The position numbers were made by a program, and so were the translations under genes. Below the pieces are notes generated by a model. That model was not told the origin of the DNA. It made no database searches and worked only from the letters and a program-made list of their open reading frames with translations. A DNA stretch of 22,246 bases from Selenomonadaceae bacterium UBA3796 (GTDB taxonomy: Bacteria > Bacillota > Negativicutes > Selenomonadales > Selenomonadaceae), in NCBI GenBank assembly GCA_002369175.1, contig DFES01000079.1:1-22246 (forward strand), written 5' to 3'. Position 1 is the stretch's first letter. Each line of letters begins with the position of its first letter. Positions 13,974 to 22,246 of this stretch are shown here, piece after piece.

Positions 13974-14016
13974 CGGCATCCATGGCAGGATTTTCTCCAT
14001 GGATGCCGAATTTTTA
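13974..14016 (+). terminator. Rho-independent terminator after the permease gene
   Basis: A perfect 12-bp stem, CGGCATCCATGG (13974-13985) and CCATGGATGCCG (13997-14008), is followed by AA and five T residues. Confidence 0.92.
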
Positions 14017-14065
14017 TGGGTGTCGAAGTTCTTTTGAAGAATTTTATGAGAAAGGTGTTGTTCAT

Positions 14066-15940
14066 ATGGGAATTGCACAGGACCGAATGAGAACCTTTAT
14101 GGGTACACTGGACGGCACATCCGCCACAGGGGTGTCCGCCTTGGACGAGGCAGTGCGCTCTATCTCGAATTTTTCCAGCGCTGCGGAGTGGGCAGATGCC
14201 TTTGCGTTGGAACTGCGTCACTACGCTCTCAACGGCAAATCTCCCGATGAGTTTCTGCTGGATATTTCAAGCGTCATTCTGAACAATGCAGACACAGGAG
14301 CAATCACAGGAAGCGACGCAGGGAACGGCACGGAAAAGACTGCCTCAACGGTCATACTGGAGGCCACAGAGCCCACGTATCCCACAAGCGATACTTCATC
14401 TTTCCACAATCTCTCCGTTCACTGGCCCGGTGCTGCAGATACTGCACAGGCACGTGTGATCTGCGGACTGAACAGCTGGTGGATTCCTCAAAGCCTCCAG
14501 CTCATAGAATCCTCCTACGGTATGAATTTTGCAGAAGCAGGAACCACCGTACACGATATGACTGTAAATTTTGTAGACGAGGGACAAAACGGGAGACTGG
14601 CCTATGTTTCCTATGGTGTCAATGAAAGGGGCGAAGCAAACAGCCTTGCTCTCAATATCAACATGGCCTACTATGGAGATATCAGCGGTACGGATTTCAA
14701 TGGCGTGTCCTCTTCTGCCGGATGGATATATCTGGATCGCACCATTGCCCATGAACTGGTTCACGGAGTCATGGCTGCCAATATCAGTTATCCTCAGGCA
14801 CTTCCCTCCTTCTTCACAGAAGGAATCGCGGAAGTGGTGCACGGCGTTGACGATGTGCGCACCTCCACGATTCGTACACTGGCATCCGATGAAGGAGCGC
14901 TCAGAATTGCGCTGAATGTCAATCATATCAGCGATGGCAGCGCCTTTGATGCAGAATATGCAGCGGGATATCTCGCACTGCGATATCTGGCCAATCGAGG
15001 CGGTTCTGTCTTTTCCAGCCAAACCTCCACCTTCCGCGAGATACCGGAAGCACACTATGATCTGGGCTACACGACACTGATAGTAAATCCCGGTATCAGC
15101 GGTGAAGCATGGCTGGACGGGCGCAATGGAACATTCGTTCCCACGGTGACCAATATCGATGCCTCCACCTCAAACGGCATGATGATCCTTGCAGGAAACG
15201 GAGCGGAGAACCTCATCACTGCAGGAAACGGCAGCGCCTCCTTGTGGGGTGGCGACGGAGCTGCCTGTGATACCCTTTCGGGCGGCAACGGCCATAATGA
15301 TTTCTTCTTTGGAAGCGGAGAGGGTAGCGACATTGTGCGGGGCTATCATCCAGGAGATGTTGTGAACATCTACAAAGGAACGGTGGAGGGCGTTGAAGTT
15401 TCAGGCTCAAATCTGCGTCTGTGTCTTGACGACGGATCCCTGCTTCTGGAAAATTGTGCAGAACGCATCATTGATGTTGCTGCGCCGAACGTGAACGGGC
15501 TTGCCCATGCCTTTGTGAGCAGAACGACGCGAAACATCGACGGTCGCTCCCTTACGGGGTTTGAGGTAATCGCCGGAAGCGAGTATTCAGATACCATCCA
15601 CGCAGGAAATCAGGGTTCCTCCCTTTGGGGCGGCACCGGGTCGGCAAGTGATACCATGTACGGAGGAAGCGACAGTGATGCCTTTCTGTACGGGGACGGC
15701 CAAGGAATAGACTACATCCAGGGCTCTGATGCTGCAGACCGGGTGGTGTTCCTGGAAAACACAAAGCCCGCTTCGGTGTCCGTATCGGAAGGAACTCTCA
15801 CACTTGACTTCAGTGAAGGGAATTCGCTCATCCTTCCGAACTGGTCCACCTCCAGCATGAATACATTCGTCGATAGCAATGGCACCGCGAGCAGCGTTTC
15901 CAGAAAAGAGGATGGAACGTGGGAGCTTGTGAACAAGTAA
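14066..15940 (+). CDS. Predicted zinc metalloprotease with RTX-like C-terminal repeats
   Basis: A 624-residue protein of no recognised named family. Residues 1-110 are a Ser/Thr/Ala-rich leader without a signal peptide. A protease-like domain carries H229-E-L-V-H233 and a downstream FFTEGIAEVVHG with E252, fitting HExxH-x18-E of the gluzincin type. Two homologous blocks of about 125 residues follow (about 364-485 and 490-610). Each contains a NID..., AGN...SLWGG.G.A.DT..GG.... segment and a G.G.D.I.G run resembling hemolysin-type calcium-binding repeats. Such proteins are commonly secreted without an N-terminal signal by type I systems, but no transporter genes are present here. The ATG at 14066 follows GAAAGGTG; the earlier frame from 13982 starts inside the terminator. 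Substrate and secretion are unproven. Confidence 0.75.
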   Translation: MGIAQDRMRTFMGTLDGTSATGVSALDEAVRSISNFSSAAEWADAFALELRHYALNGKSPDEFLLDISSVILNNADTGAITGSDAGNGTEKTASTVILEATEPTYPTSDTSSFHNLSVHWPGAADTAQARVICGLNSWWIPQSLQLIESSYGMNFAEAGTTVHDMTVNFVDEGQNGRLAYVSYGVNERGEANSLALNINMAYYGDISGTDFNGVSSSAGWIYLDRTIAHELVHGVMAANISYPQALPSFFTEGIAEVVHGVDDVRTSTIRTLASDEGALRIALNVNHISDGSAFDAEYAAGYLALRYLANRGGSVFSSQTSTFREIPEAHYDLGYTTLIVNPGISGEAWLDGRNGTFVPTVTNIDASTSNGMMILAGNGAENLITAGNGSASLWGGDGAACDTLSGGNGHNDFFFGSGEGSDIVRGYHPGDVVNIYKGTVEGVEVSGSNLRLCLDDGSLLLENCAERIIDVAAPNVNGLAHAFVSRTTRNIDGRSLTGFEVIAGSEYSDTIHAGNQGSSLWGGTGSASDTMYGGSDSDAFLYGDGQGIDYIQGSDAADRVVFLENTKPASVSVSEGTLTLDFSEGNSLILPNWSTSSMNTFVDSNGTASSVSRKEDGTWELVNK

Positions 15941-15983
15941 CAAAACACCACTCCACGCGATGTCGATTTTAGGAGCTGAAAAC

Positions 15984-16898
15984 ATGATTGATCTTTCCCA
16001 ACTGTCCACCGAGCAGCGAAATCCCCAAAGCCAGCATATCGACGAACTGGAAACCATCGATATACTGCGGGTCATCAACAAGGAGGACAAGACCATCCCT
16101 CTTGCCGTGGAGAAAATCCTGCCCGACATCGCCAAAGCCGTGGAGCTCATCACCTCCAGACTTGGTCGCGGAGGGCGCCTCTTCTATATCGGTGCCGGAA
16201 CTTCCGGCCGCCTTGGCATCCTCGATGCCGTGGAATGCCCTCCCACTTACGGAACTTCGCCGGAACTGGTACAGGGAATCATTGCGGGCGGTACTCCTGC
16301 CATCTTTCGCGCCCAGGAAGGAGCGGAGGATGATCCTAGTCTCGCGGAAAAGGATCTGAAGGAACATGCTTTTACAGCCCTGGATGTTCTGGTGGGCATC
16401 GCAGCTTCGGGACGCACACCGTACGTAATCGGCGGAATGCAGTATGCAAGACGGCTCCGGGCAGCCACCATTGCACTGGCCTGTTCTTCCCGTCCAGCTC
16501 TTGCCGAATATGCGGATATCACGCTCACCCCCGTCACGGGTCCGGAGGTTGTCACAGGATCCACCCGCATGAAGGCCGGAACAGCCCAGAAAATGGTTCT
16601 CAACATGCTCTCCACCGGCGTCATGATCAAACTCGGAAAAGTATACGGAAATCTCATGGTAGACGTAAAAGCCTCCAACAAGAAGCTGGAGGAGAGAGCC
16701 CGCCGCATTGTCATGGAGGCCACCGGCTGCAGTCGGGAGGAAAGCATCGAAGCGCTTCGAAAATCCGACGGACAGGCAAAACTCGCAATCCTCCTCCTCC
16801 TCACGGGACTCTCCCCCAAGGAAGGGAAAAAAAGGCTGGAGCAGGCAGAAGGGCGCCTCGCCCCGGCATTGAAACTAGGAAGGGAGTGCTTTCCTTGA
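15984..16898 (+). CDS. murQ: N-acetylmuramic acid 6-phosphate etherase
   Basis: MurQ cleaves the D-lactyl ether of MurNAc-6-phosphate, giving GlcNAc-6-phosphate and D-lactate, in peptidoglycan recycling. The 304-residue SIS-fold protein has the conserved N-terminal TEQRNPQSQHID, the sugar-phosphate loop YIGAGTSGRLGILDA with the following VECPPTYG (catalytic glutamate region), and GPEVVTGSTRMKAGTAQK. The ATG at 15984 follows AGGAG by eight bases; the ATG at 15960 lacks a site. It overlaps the next gene, mupG. No terminator lies between the protease gene and murQ, so some read-through is possible. Confidence 0.96.
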   Translation: MIDLSQLSTEQRNPQSQHIDELETIDILRVINKEDKTIPLAVEKILPDIAKAVELITSRLGRGGRLFYIGAGTSGRLGILDAVECPPTYGTSPELVQGIIAGGTPAIFRAQEGAEDDPSLAEKDLKEHAFTALDVLVGIAASGRTPYVIGGMQYARRLRAATIALACSSRPALAEYADITLTPVTGPEVVTGSTRMKAGTAQKMVLNMLSTGVMIKLGKVYGNLMVDVKASNKKLEERARRIVMEATGCSREESIEALRKSDGQAKLAILLLLTGLSPKEGKKRLEQAEGRLAPALKLGRECFP

Positions 16899-17965
16899 AC
16901 AATGGTATTTCCATCTATCCCGGCATGGACAACACCCTGGAGGAAAACCTCGGACTCATCGAACGTGCCGCTTCCCATGGCATCAACCGCCTTTTTACCT
17001 CCCTTCACATACCGGAAACCGACAGAGATGCCCTGAAGAAGGATATCGGGCTCCTGCTCAAAACAGCACAGAAACATCAAATGGAAATCATATCCGACAT
17101 TTCGCCCAGGACGCTGGACATTTTGGGCATGAAGGAATTCAACCTCTCCTCCTTCCGCATGCTCGGCATCACAACCCTTCGTCTGGATTACGGCTACGCG
17201 CCTAAGGAAATAGCAAGGCTCAGCCATAATAAGCTCGGCATGAAGATCCAACTCAATGCCTCCACCATGACCGGAAAAATCCTCACAGCTCTCATGGAAG
17301 AAAAAGCAAATCTCCAAAATATTGACTCCCTGCATAACTTTTATCCGCGTCCCGGCACCGGTCTCGGCGAAGAGACGCTTGTTCGCAAAACCATCATGCT
17401 GCACAAGGCAGGCATCCGGGTTGGCGCCTTCATTCCCTGCAGGAAGAAAAAACGAGGCCCCCTCTATGATGGTCTTCCGACACTGGAAGACCATCGGGAA
17501 ATTTCGCCTCTCCTCTCCGCCCGTCATCTGGTAGCCCTTGGCATCGATTCTGTATTCCTGGGCGACAGCCTGCCGGAGGAGAAGGAACTGGAGGCTCTGG
17601 CCGGTCTCCGCGCAGATCAGATCCATGTGCGGGCCGTGATGCTCACCCGGGATCCGGTACAGCAGGAACTATTGAAACACGCATTCACCTCCCGGATAGA
17701 CGAAGCGAGGGATGCCATCCGTGCGCAGGAAAGCAGGGGACTCGTCTCCGGACCCATCTTCCCCGAAAATACCGTGGAACGCAGACCGGGCGACATTACT
17801 ATCGACAACGAGAACTATCTGCGCTACATGGGAGAACTGGAAATCATAAAGACCCCTCAACCAGCAGACCCCCGGATCAATGTCGTTGCCCGCGTTTCGA
17901 AGGACGAGACATTCCTCCTGGACTACATCACACCCGGACGAAAATTTTCCTTCCTGTTCGAGTGA
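16886..17965 (+). CDS. mupG: 6-phospho-N-acetylmuramidase MupG (DUF871 family)
   Basis: The DUF871 family includes MupG, which hydrolyses MurNAc-6-phosphate-GlcNAc in the cytoplasm to MurNAc-6-phosphate, the substrate of MurQ, plus GlcNAc. The ~359-residue protein has the family layout: an N-terminal TIM-barrel domain beginning GISIYPGMDNT, the segment HNFYPRPGTGL, GAFIPCRKKKRGPLYDGLPTLEDHR, and a smaller C-terminal domain from about residue 245. The start is GTG at 16886 or TTG at 16895 (three codons shorter); both are near AGGAAGGGAG, and both overlap the murQ end. The overlap with murQ strongly supports the functional call. No PTS transporter or MurR regulator is adjacent. Confidence 0.9.
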   Translation: MLSLNNGISIYPGMDNTLEENLGLIERAASHGINRLFTSLHIPETDRDALKKDIGLLLKTAQKHQMEIISDISPRTLDILGMKEFNLSSFRMLGITTLRLDYGYAPKEIARLSHNKLGMKIQLNASTMTGKILTALMEEKANLQNIDSLHNFYPRPGTGLGEETLVRKTIMLHKAGIRVGAFIPCRKKKRGPLYDGLPTLEDHREISPLLSARHLVALGIDSVFLGDSLPEEKELEALAGLRADQIHVRAVMLTRDPVQQELLKHAFTSRIDEARDAIRAQESRGLVSGPIFPENTVERRPGDITIDNENYLRYMGELEIIKTPQPADPRINVVARVSKDETFLLDYITPGRKFSFLFE

Positions 17966-17972
17966 TGTTCGC

Positions 17973-18001
17973 ATGACAAGCCCTTTCTCTTTTGGTATAA
18001 T
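17973..18001 (+). promoter_or_regulatory. Promoter of the NlpC/P60 gene
   Basis: ATGACA (17973-17978), one base from TTGACA, and TATAAT (17996-18001) are separated by 17 bases. This lies in the 103-base gap between mupG and the hydrolase gene, indicating independent transcription. Confidence 0.85.
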
Positions 18002-18068
18002 TTGAAAAGATATGAAAAGAAGCTGAAAGACTCTGAAAAAACGTTTGAGGGAAAGGAAGTCGCTGCTG

Positions 18069-18806
18069 ATGAAATTCTCCCATGCCCGCACCTGCATCAC
18101 AGCAGGCCTCGTCCTGCTGCTCTTGTCCTCCACCGCTGTTGCGTCACCGACACTAAAGCTCAATTCCCACGGCCGCAATGTCCTCCTGCTCCAGCAAAAG
18201 CTGAAAAGCATCGGCTACGACATAACTTCCACCGACGGCGTTTTCGGAGCGGAAACGGAACGTGCTGTGACGGAATTCCAGAGGGATCAGAACATCAAGA
18301 TCACAGGCATCGTGACGAATACCACCTGGCGAGCCCTGAAAAATGCAAAACAGCGAACGTGGGGATCCTCCTCGGCACATTCCCAGCCCCTCAAGGGGAT
18401 TTCTGTTCCCTACAACACTCTTATTTTGGACAAGGAAACGGCAGACAGCCTCATCTCCACAGCCAAAAAGTACATCGGCACCCCCTATGCTTTCGGCGGA
18501 ACCACACCGAAGGGCTTCGACTGCTCCGGCTACCTTCAGTACATCTTCGCCAGAGCCGGCATCTCCATTCCCCGCCTGGCAGATGACCAGTACCACCTTG
18601 GAAAGAGCACAAAGAGCGTCAAGCAGCTGGTGCCCGGCGATCTCGTCTTCTTTTCCACCTATGAACCGGGTGCGTCCCACTGCGGTCTCTACCTTGGGGA
18701 CGGAAAATTCATCCATGCCTCCTCCAGCAAGGGAATCCGCATCGATGAACTCTCCAGTGAGTATTGGAGCCCCCGTTATTATGGCGGCAAGCACATCGTG
18801 AAATAG
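18069..18806 (+). CDS. Exported NlpC/P60 peptidoglycan hydrolase with PG-binding domain
   Basis: A 245-residue secreted cell-wall endopeptidase that would cleave peptide stems of peptidoglycan. The signal peptide spans residues 1-26 (hydrophobic TAGLVLLLLSSTAVA, likely cleavage after AVA). A PG_binding_1 domain at about 30-92 (GRNVLLLQQKL...DGVFGAETERAVTEFQ) is followed by a linker. The NlpC/P60 domain at about 125-245 has catalytic C152 in FDCSGY and H204 in SHCGLYLGDG; H216 in FIHASS is the third polar residue. The ATG at 18069 follows AAGGAAG; a TTG at 18045 would put extra residues before the signal peptide. It has its own promoter and a terminator shared with flgE. Its nearness to murQ-mupG fits cell-wall turnover. 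Confidence 0.94.
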   Translation: MKFSHARTCITAGLVLLLLSSTAVASPTLKLNSHGRNVLLLQQKLKSIGYDITSTDGVFGAETERAVTEFQRDQNIKITGIVTNTTWRALKNAKQRTWGSSSAHSQPLKGISVPYNTLILDKETADSLISTAKKYIGTPYAFGGTTPKGFDCSGYLQYIFARAGISIPRLADDQYHLGKSTKSVKQLVPGDLVFFSTYEPGASHCGLYLGDGKFIHASSSKGIRIDELSSEYWSPRYYGGKHIVK

Positions 18807-18825
18807 AAATCAGCGACTTTACTAA

Positions 18826-18869
18826 ATAAGCGCCCGAAGGAGCACATCTGCATTCCTTCGGGCGCTTAT
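18826..18869. terminator. Bidirectional terminator between NlpC/P60 gene and flgE
   Basis: A perfect 16-bp inverted repeat, ATAAGCGCCCGAAGGA (18826-18841) and TCCTTCGGGCGCTTAT (18854-18869), lies between two convergent genes. On the plus side a T-containing tract (GCCGTTTTATCTTG) follows. Confidence 0.88.
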
Positions 18870-18886
18870 GCCGTTTTATCTTGTTT

Positions 18887-20356
18887 TTACCGCTTCATGT
18901 TGATGACTGTCTCCAGCATCTCGTCACTGACTGTAACGATCTTGGAATTCGACTGGAAACCGCGCTGGGTGATGATCATCTCCGAGAACTCGTTGGCAAT
19001 ATCCACATTGGACATCTCAAGAGCCGATGCCGTAATCGTTACACCGAGTGCCGTTGCCGTCTTGACATTGGCTGTTCCGGAGTTGTTGGATTCCTGATAG
19101 AGACTGCTGCCCACCTTCTCCAAACCGGAGGCATTCGTAAACTGGGCGATAGCCACCTGACCTTCATATTGTCGAACGCCATTGGTATAAACACCTGTAA
19201 TCAACCCGGAACTGTCAATGGTGACACTCTTCAGTGTTCCTGAAGTCCATCCGTCCGTGTCTCCGTGCACAGTGGTCTCATTCGCATATTGTGTCAGATC
19301 AGACAGATCCACACCAACCGTCACATGGGTCGGCGTTGTCGATGTAAGAGCCGAGCTTCTGGCCGAGGTCGGAGACAAATGGATTTCCGGCATATCGGTA
19401 GAGCCCGGGGCTTCAAGGGAGCCGTTTTCTCCAAAGGTCAGAATTGCCGTCGAGGTCATGCTGACCGTAGCAATGATATGATTGGAGGCGGGATCCAAGG
19501 CTGTGGGAGGGCCGCTCCAGTTGGGGTCATAAATATTCACGCTGGTACTGGCAAGCGTCACCACAGTTGTCGTGCCGGAAACAACCACCTGCGCCGTCGT
19601 GCCGGCTACATATGGATCCACGAAGCCCATGGTCCAGGTATTTGCACTGGTAGGGGTCATCACCTGTGTGCCATCTGTAGCCAGTTTTTGGAATACCACG
19701 GGAACCGCATAGGAAAAGCCCTGGTCATCGTACACCGTAATCGTGGTGGTTACCGTCTGTCCAAGATCCGTACCGGAATTCATATTCCCCGTGTAACCCG
19801 CTTTCGTCGTCACAGCCGGTGACATGGACTTTCCTGCCTTGATGTTGATGATCCCCGGAGCGGAATTCGTATTGATGGAAGTCACCGTCTTGTCTTCCGA
19901 TGTAGCTGCGTTCTCCCCGGCTGCGTTCAGCTGCTCTGTCCAGCCCTGGACAAACATTCCGTTCCCCGGCATGACATAATTGCCGTCCGCATCGAACTCA
20001 AAAGCGCCATTGCGGGTATAATATGTCTCATTTCCCTGTTTCAGCACAAAAAGGCCGTTTCCGGAAAGTGCGAGATCCGTGTTTTTTCCCGTGGACTGCA
20101 CAGAGCCATCCGTAAAGAGCAGGTCAATCGCTCCCACGCCCACGCCGAGACCGATCTGCTTCGCATTCACACCGCCACGGCTGGTTCCCTGGGGAGCTGC
20201 CGCTGCATTCAAGGTCTGGGACATCATGTCGGAAAAGGTCGCGCGCCCGGATTTGAAACCGGTGGTATTTACATTGGCTATATTGTTGCCTACAACATCC
20301 ATTTTCGTCTGATGGCTCTTAATACCGGAAACGCCGGAAAACATGGAACGCATCAT
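18887..20356 (-). CDS. flgE: Flagellar hook protein FlgE
   Basis: FlgE polymerises outside the cell into the universal joint between basal body and filament. The 489-residue protein has the hook/rod N-terminal signature MFSGVSGIKSHQTKMDVVGN with NNIANVNTTGFK, and GGVNAKQIGLGVGVGAIDLL typical of FlgE. A variable Thr/Ser-rich central region (about 140-400) follows. The C-terminal motif ALEMSNVDIANEFSEMIITQ continues with RGFQSNSKIV, forming the paired coiled-coil end. There is no signal peptide, as expected for flagellar type III export. AAGGAG lies 12 bases before the first of two adjacent ATGs; the second may be used. It stands alone here, between hemL and a convergent hydrolase, without other flagellar genes. 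Confidence 0.95.
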   Translation of the reverse strand: MMRSMFSGVSGIKSHQTKMDVVGNNIANVNTTGFKSGRATFSDMMSQTLNAAAAPQGTSRGGVNAKQIGLGVGVGAIDLLFTDGSVQSTGKNTDLALSGNGLFVLKQGNETYYTRNGAFEFDADGNYVMPGNGMFVQGWTEQLNAAGENAATSEDKTVTSINTNSAPGIINIKAGKSMSPAVTTKAGYTGNMNSGTDLGQTVTTTITVYDDQGFSYAVPVVFQKLATDGTQVMTPTSANTWTMGFVDPYVAGTTAQVVVSGTTTVVTLASTSVNIYDPNWSGPPTALDPASNHIIATVSMTSTAILTFGENGSLEAPGSTDMPEIHLSPTSARSSALTSTTPTHVTVGVDLSDLTQYANETTVHGDTDGWTSGTLKSVTIDSSGLITGVYTNGVRQYEGQVAIAQFTNASGLEKVGSSLYQESNNSGTANVKTATALGVTITASALEMSNVDIANEFSEMIITQRGFQSNSKIVTVSDEMLETVINMKR

Positions 20357-20426
20357 AATAAATCACATCTCCTTCTGAATCTATGCGCACGCCACACTGT
20401 CACGCATACGCCATGCTTGCTATAGT

Positions 20427-20442
20427 GGAAAATCCATTTTCC
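20427..20442. promoter_or_regulatory. Short palindrome upstream of flgE
   Basis: GGAAAATCCATTTTCC has 7-bp arms with a two-base centre, about 70 bases upstream of the flgE start, in the 176-base gap to hemL. It may be an operator. I could not find a clear sigma-28, sigma-54 or sigma-A promoter around it, and no convincing terminator for hemL in the same gap. Confidence 0.25.
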
Positions 20443-20532
20443 CCTTCGTTTCCAATCCCTGGCACTTCCTCGTGTTCACCTAATTTATCGTAATTTCATG
20501 GAATTTCCTTAAGCCTTTTTTGCCGGCACACA

Positions 20533-21852
20533 TCATTTCCCCATCTCTGCCACAGCCTTGAAGCCCTGTTCCGCCGCCTCAATGGTTCTCTCTACATCCT
20601 CATCCGTATGGGCGCCTGAGAGGAACAGGGTTTCGAACTGGGATGGAGCAAGATAGATGCCCTGTTCCAGCATGGCATGGAACCAGACCTTGAATGCTTC
20701 CTGATCCGATGCCGAAGCGTCATCATAATTCCAAACCTCGTGTTCATGAAAGAAAATACCGAACATAGAGCCGGCTTGATGTGCCTGAATAACAACGCCT
20801 GCTTTCTTTGCCTTTTCCTGCCAGCCAAGAAGAAGCTTCTTCGTCCGGATGGTGAGCTGGCGGCTGTAGTCCGCCTCACCCTCCTCCGGTTCCTCCGTGA
20901 TGATGCGAAGGGTCTCCAGTCCGGCAGTCATGGCAAGCGGGTTCCCCGAAAGGGTTCCCGCCTGATAAACCGGACCTTCCGGCGAGATCCTCTGCATGAT
21001 GTCCCTGCGTCCGCCATAAGCTGCCACAGGAAGACCGCCCCCGATGATTTTGCCGAGACAAGTGAGATCCGGTGTAATGCCGTAAGCTGCCTGTGCTCCG
21101 CCCAGGGAAGCACGGAAGCCGCACATGACCTCATCAAAAATGAGCAGTGCGCCATGTTCCTCCGTGAGTTCCCTGAGTCTGCGAAGGTAACCCTGTCTTG
21201 GCAGAACCAGTCCCATATTTCCCGCCACAGGCTCCACGATAACTGCGGCAACCTCGCTTCCGCACCGCTCCATCACAGATTCAATCGCTGCCTCGTCGTT
21301 GTAGGGAACTGCAATGGTGTCTGCTGCCGTCCCCCGGGTAACCCCAGGCGAACTCGGAGTCCCGAAGGTCGCCATGCCGGAGCCGGCATTCACGAGAAGG
21401 CTGTCACTGTGCCCATGGTAGCAGCCGATGAACTTCACGATTTTCTCGCGCCCCGTATATCCCCGGGCAAGGCGCAACGCGCTCATGGTAGCCTCCGTAC
21501 CGGAATTCACCATGCGGATTCTCTCCATGGAAGGATATACCTGCATAATGAGCTTTGCCAGCTCCGACTCGATGAGCGTAGGAGCACCATAACTCGTTCC
21601 CCGTGCCGCTGCCTCCTGAAGAGCCTTTACGACACGTGGATGAGCATGCCCCACCACCATTGGCCCCCATGAGCCAACGTAGTCAATGTACCCATTGCCG
21701 TCGATATCGTAAATCTTTGAGCCCTCTGCCCGCCCGATAAAAGGCGGCGTTGATCCTACACTGGCATAGGAACGTACCGGACTGTTCACGCCTCCCGGCA
21801 TAAGTGTCTTCGCCTCGGCAAAAGCCGCAGCAGATTTCTCCAAATTCAGCAT
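20533..21852 (-). CDS. hemL: Glutamate-1-semialdehyde 2,1-aminomutase
   Basis: HemL converts glutamate-1-semialdehyde to 5-aminolevulinate in the C5 tetrapyrrole pathway. The 439-residue PLP enzyme (class III aminotransferase fold) has PGGVNSPVR at 19-27, [17 protein letters not shown] at 114-130, FDEVMCGFR at 239-247 and the PLP lysine K268 in [11 protein letters not shown]. Length agrees with the family. ATG at 21852 is 20 bases after the hemB stop; the nearest ribosome site is a G-rich GGGGGCGG about 13 bases upstream, so translation may partly depend on coupling. It follows hemB in the same direction, the usual heme-gene arrangement. Confidence 0.97.
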   Translation of the reverse strand: MLNLEKSAAAFAEAKTLMPGGVNSPVRSYASVGSTPPFIGRAEGSKIYDIDGNGYIDYVGSWGPMVVGHAHPRVVKALQEAAARGTSYGAPTLIESELAKLIMQVYPSMERIRMVNSGTEATMSALRLARGYTGREKIVKFIGCYHGHSDSLLVNAGSGMATFGTPSSPGVTRGTAADTIAVPYNDEAAIESVMERCGSEVAAVIVEPVAGNMGLVLPRQGYLRRLRELTEEHGALLIFDEVMCGFRASLGGAQAAYGITPDLTCLGKIIGGGLPVAAYGGRRDIMQRISPEGPVYQAGTLSGNPLAMTAGLETLRIITEEPEEGEADYSRQLTIRTKKLLLGWQEKAKKAGVVIQAHQAGSMFGIFFHEHEVWNYDDASASDQEAFKVWFHAMLEQGIYLAPSQFETLFLSGAHTDEDVERTIEAAEQGFKAVAEMGK

Positions 21853-21872
21853 CTACTCATTCCGCCCCCATA

Positions 21873-22246
<374 letters not shown>

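Noticed and set aside
13982..14065. Upstream extension of the metalloprotease reading frame
   Set aside because: It begins inside the terminator hairpin of the previous gene and lacks a ribosome site.
16247..17626. 459-codon open frame antisense to murQ and mupG
   Set aside because: Both sense genes are clear family members; the antisense frame is a by-product of their codon use.
20677..21672. 331-codon open frame antisense to hemL
   Set aside because: hemL is unmistakable; the antisense product has no family features.

Overview
The gene content points to an anaerobic, flagellated, diderm Firmicute of the Negativicutes, most like Selenomonas or a relative. The evidence is rubrerythrin, an NrdR-type operator in front of an anaerobic ribonucleotide reductase activase, a flagellar hook protein, the C5-pathway heme genes, and a leaderless protein with glycine/aspartate-rich repeats. 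This placement is inference; there is no rRNA or other phylogenetic marker in the window.

Left part (1-4.9 kb, mostly minus strand): rubrerythrin, seryl-tRNA synthetase, tRNA-Ser(GGA), then a four-gene run read GNAT acetyltransferase > HAD phosphatase > CheY-like receiver > CheX-like phosphatase. Two modular palindromic repeat arrays (1964-2197 and 4759-4894) lie on either side of the tRNA and four-gene block in opposite orientation. The same end of each array, carrying a TATAAT hexamer, points at the start of a neighbouring gene: serS on the left and a glycosyltransferase on the right.

Middle (4.9-14 kb): a family 2 glycosyltransferase with TPR-like repeats and an MscS channel (plus strand). 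Next is a regulatory region with a strong terminator, DnaA-box-like sites, an AT-rich palindrome and a tandem NrdR-box pair over a promoter. It drives a very small protein resembling only the C-terminal tail of anaerobic ribonucleotide reductase NrdD, followed by nrdG. A shared bidirectional terminator separates these from a minus-strand group: a degenerate GGDEF protein and two UspA-family proteins. Divergent from the usp genes are threonine ammonia-lyase and a lactate-permease-family transporter.

Right part (14-22.2 kb): a predicted zinc metalloprotease fused to RTX-like repeats, murQ and mupG (recycling of MurNAc-6-phosphate compounds), and an exported NlpC/P60 hydrolase with its own promoter. 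These converge on a minus-strand hook gene flgE, followed by hemL and the truncated 3' part of hemB at the window edge.

Best candidates for new biology: the stand-alone NrdD-tail protein under NrdR control, the modular repeat arrays with compensatory stem changes, and the leaderless HExxH/RTX-like protein.
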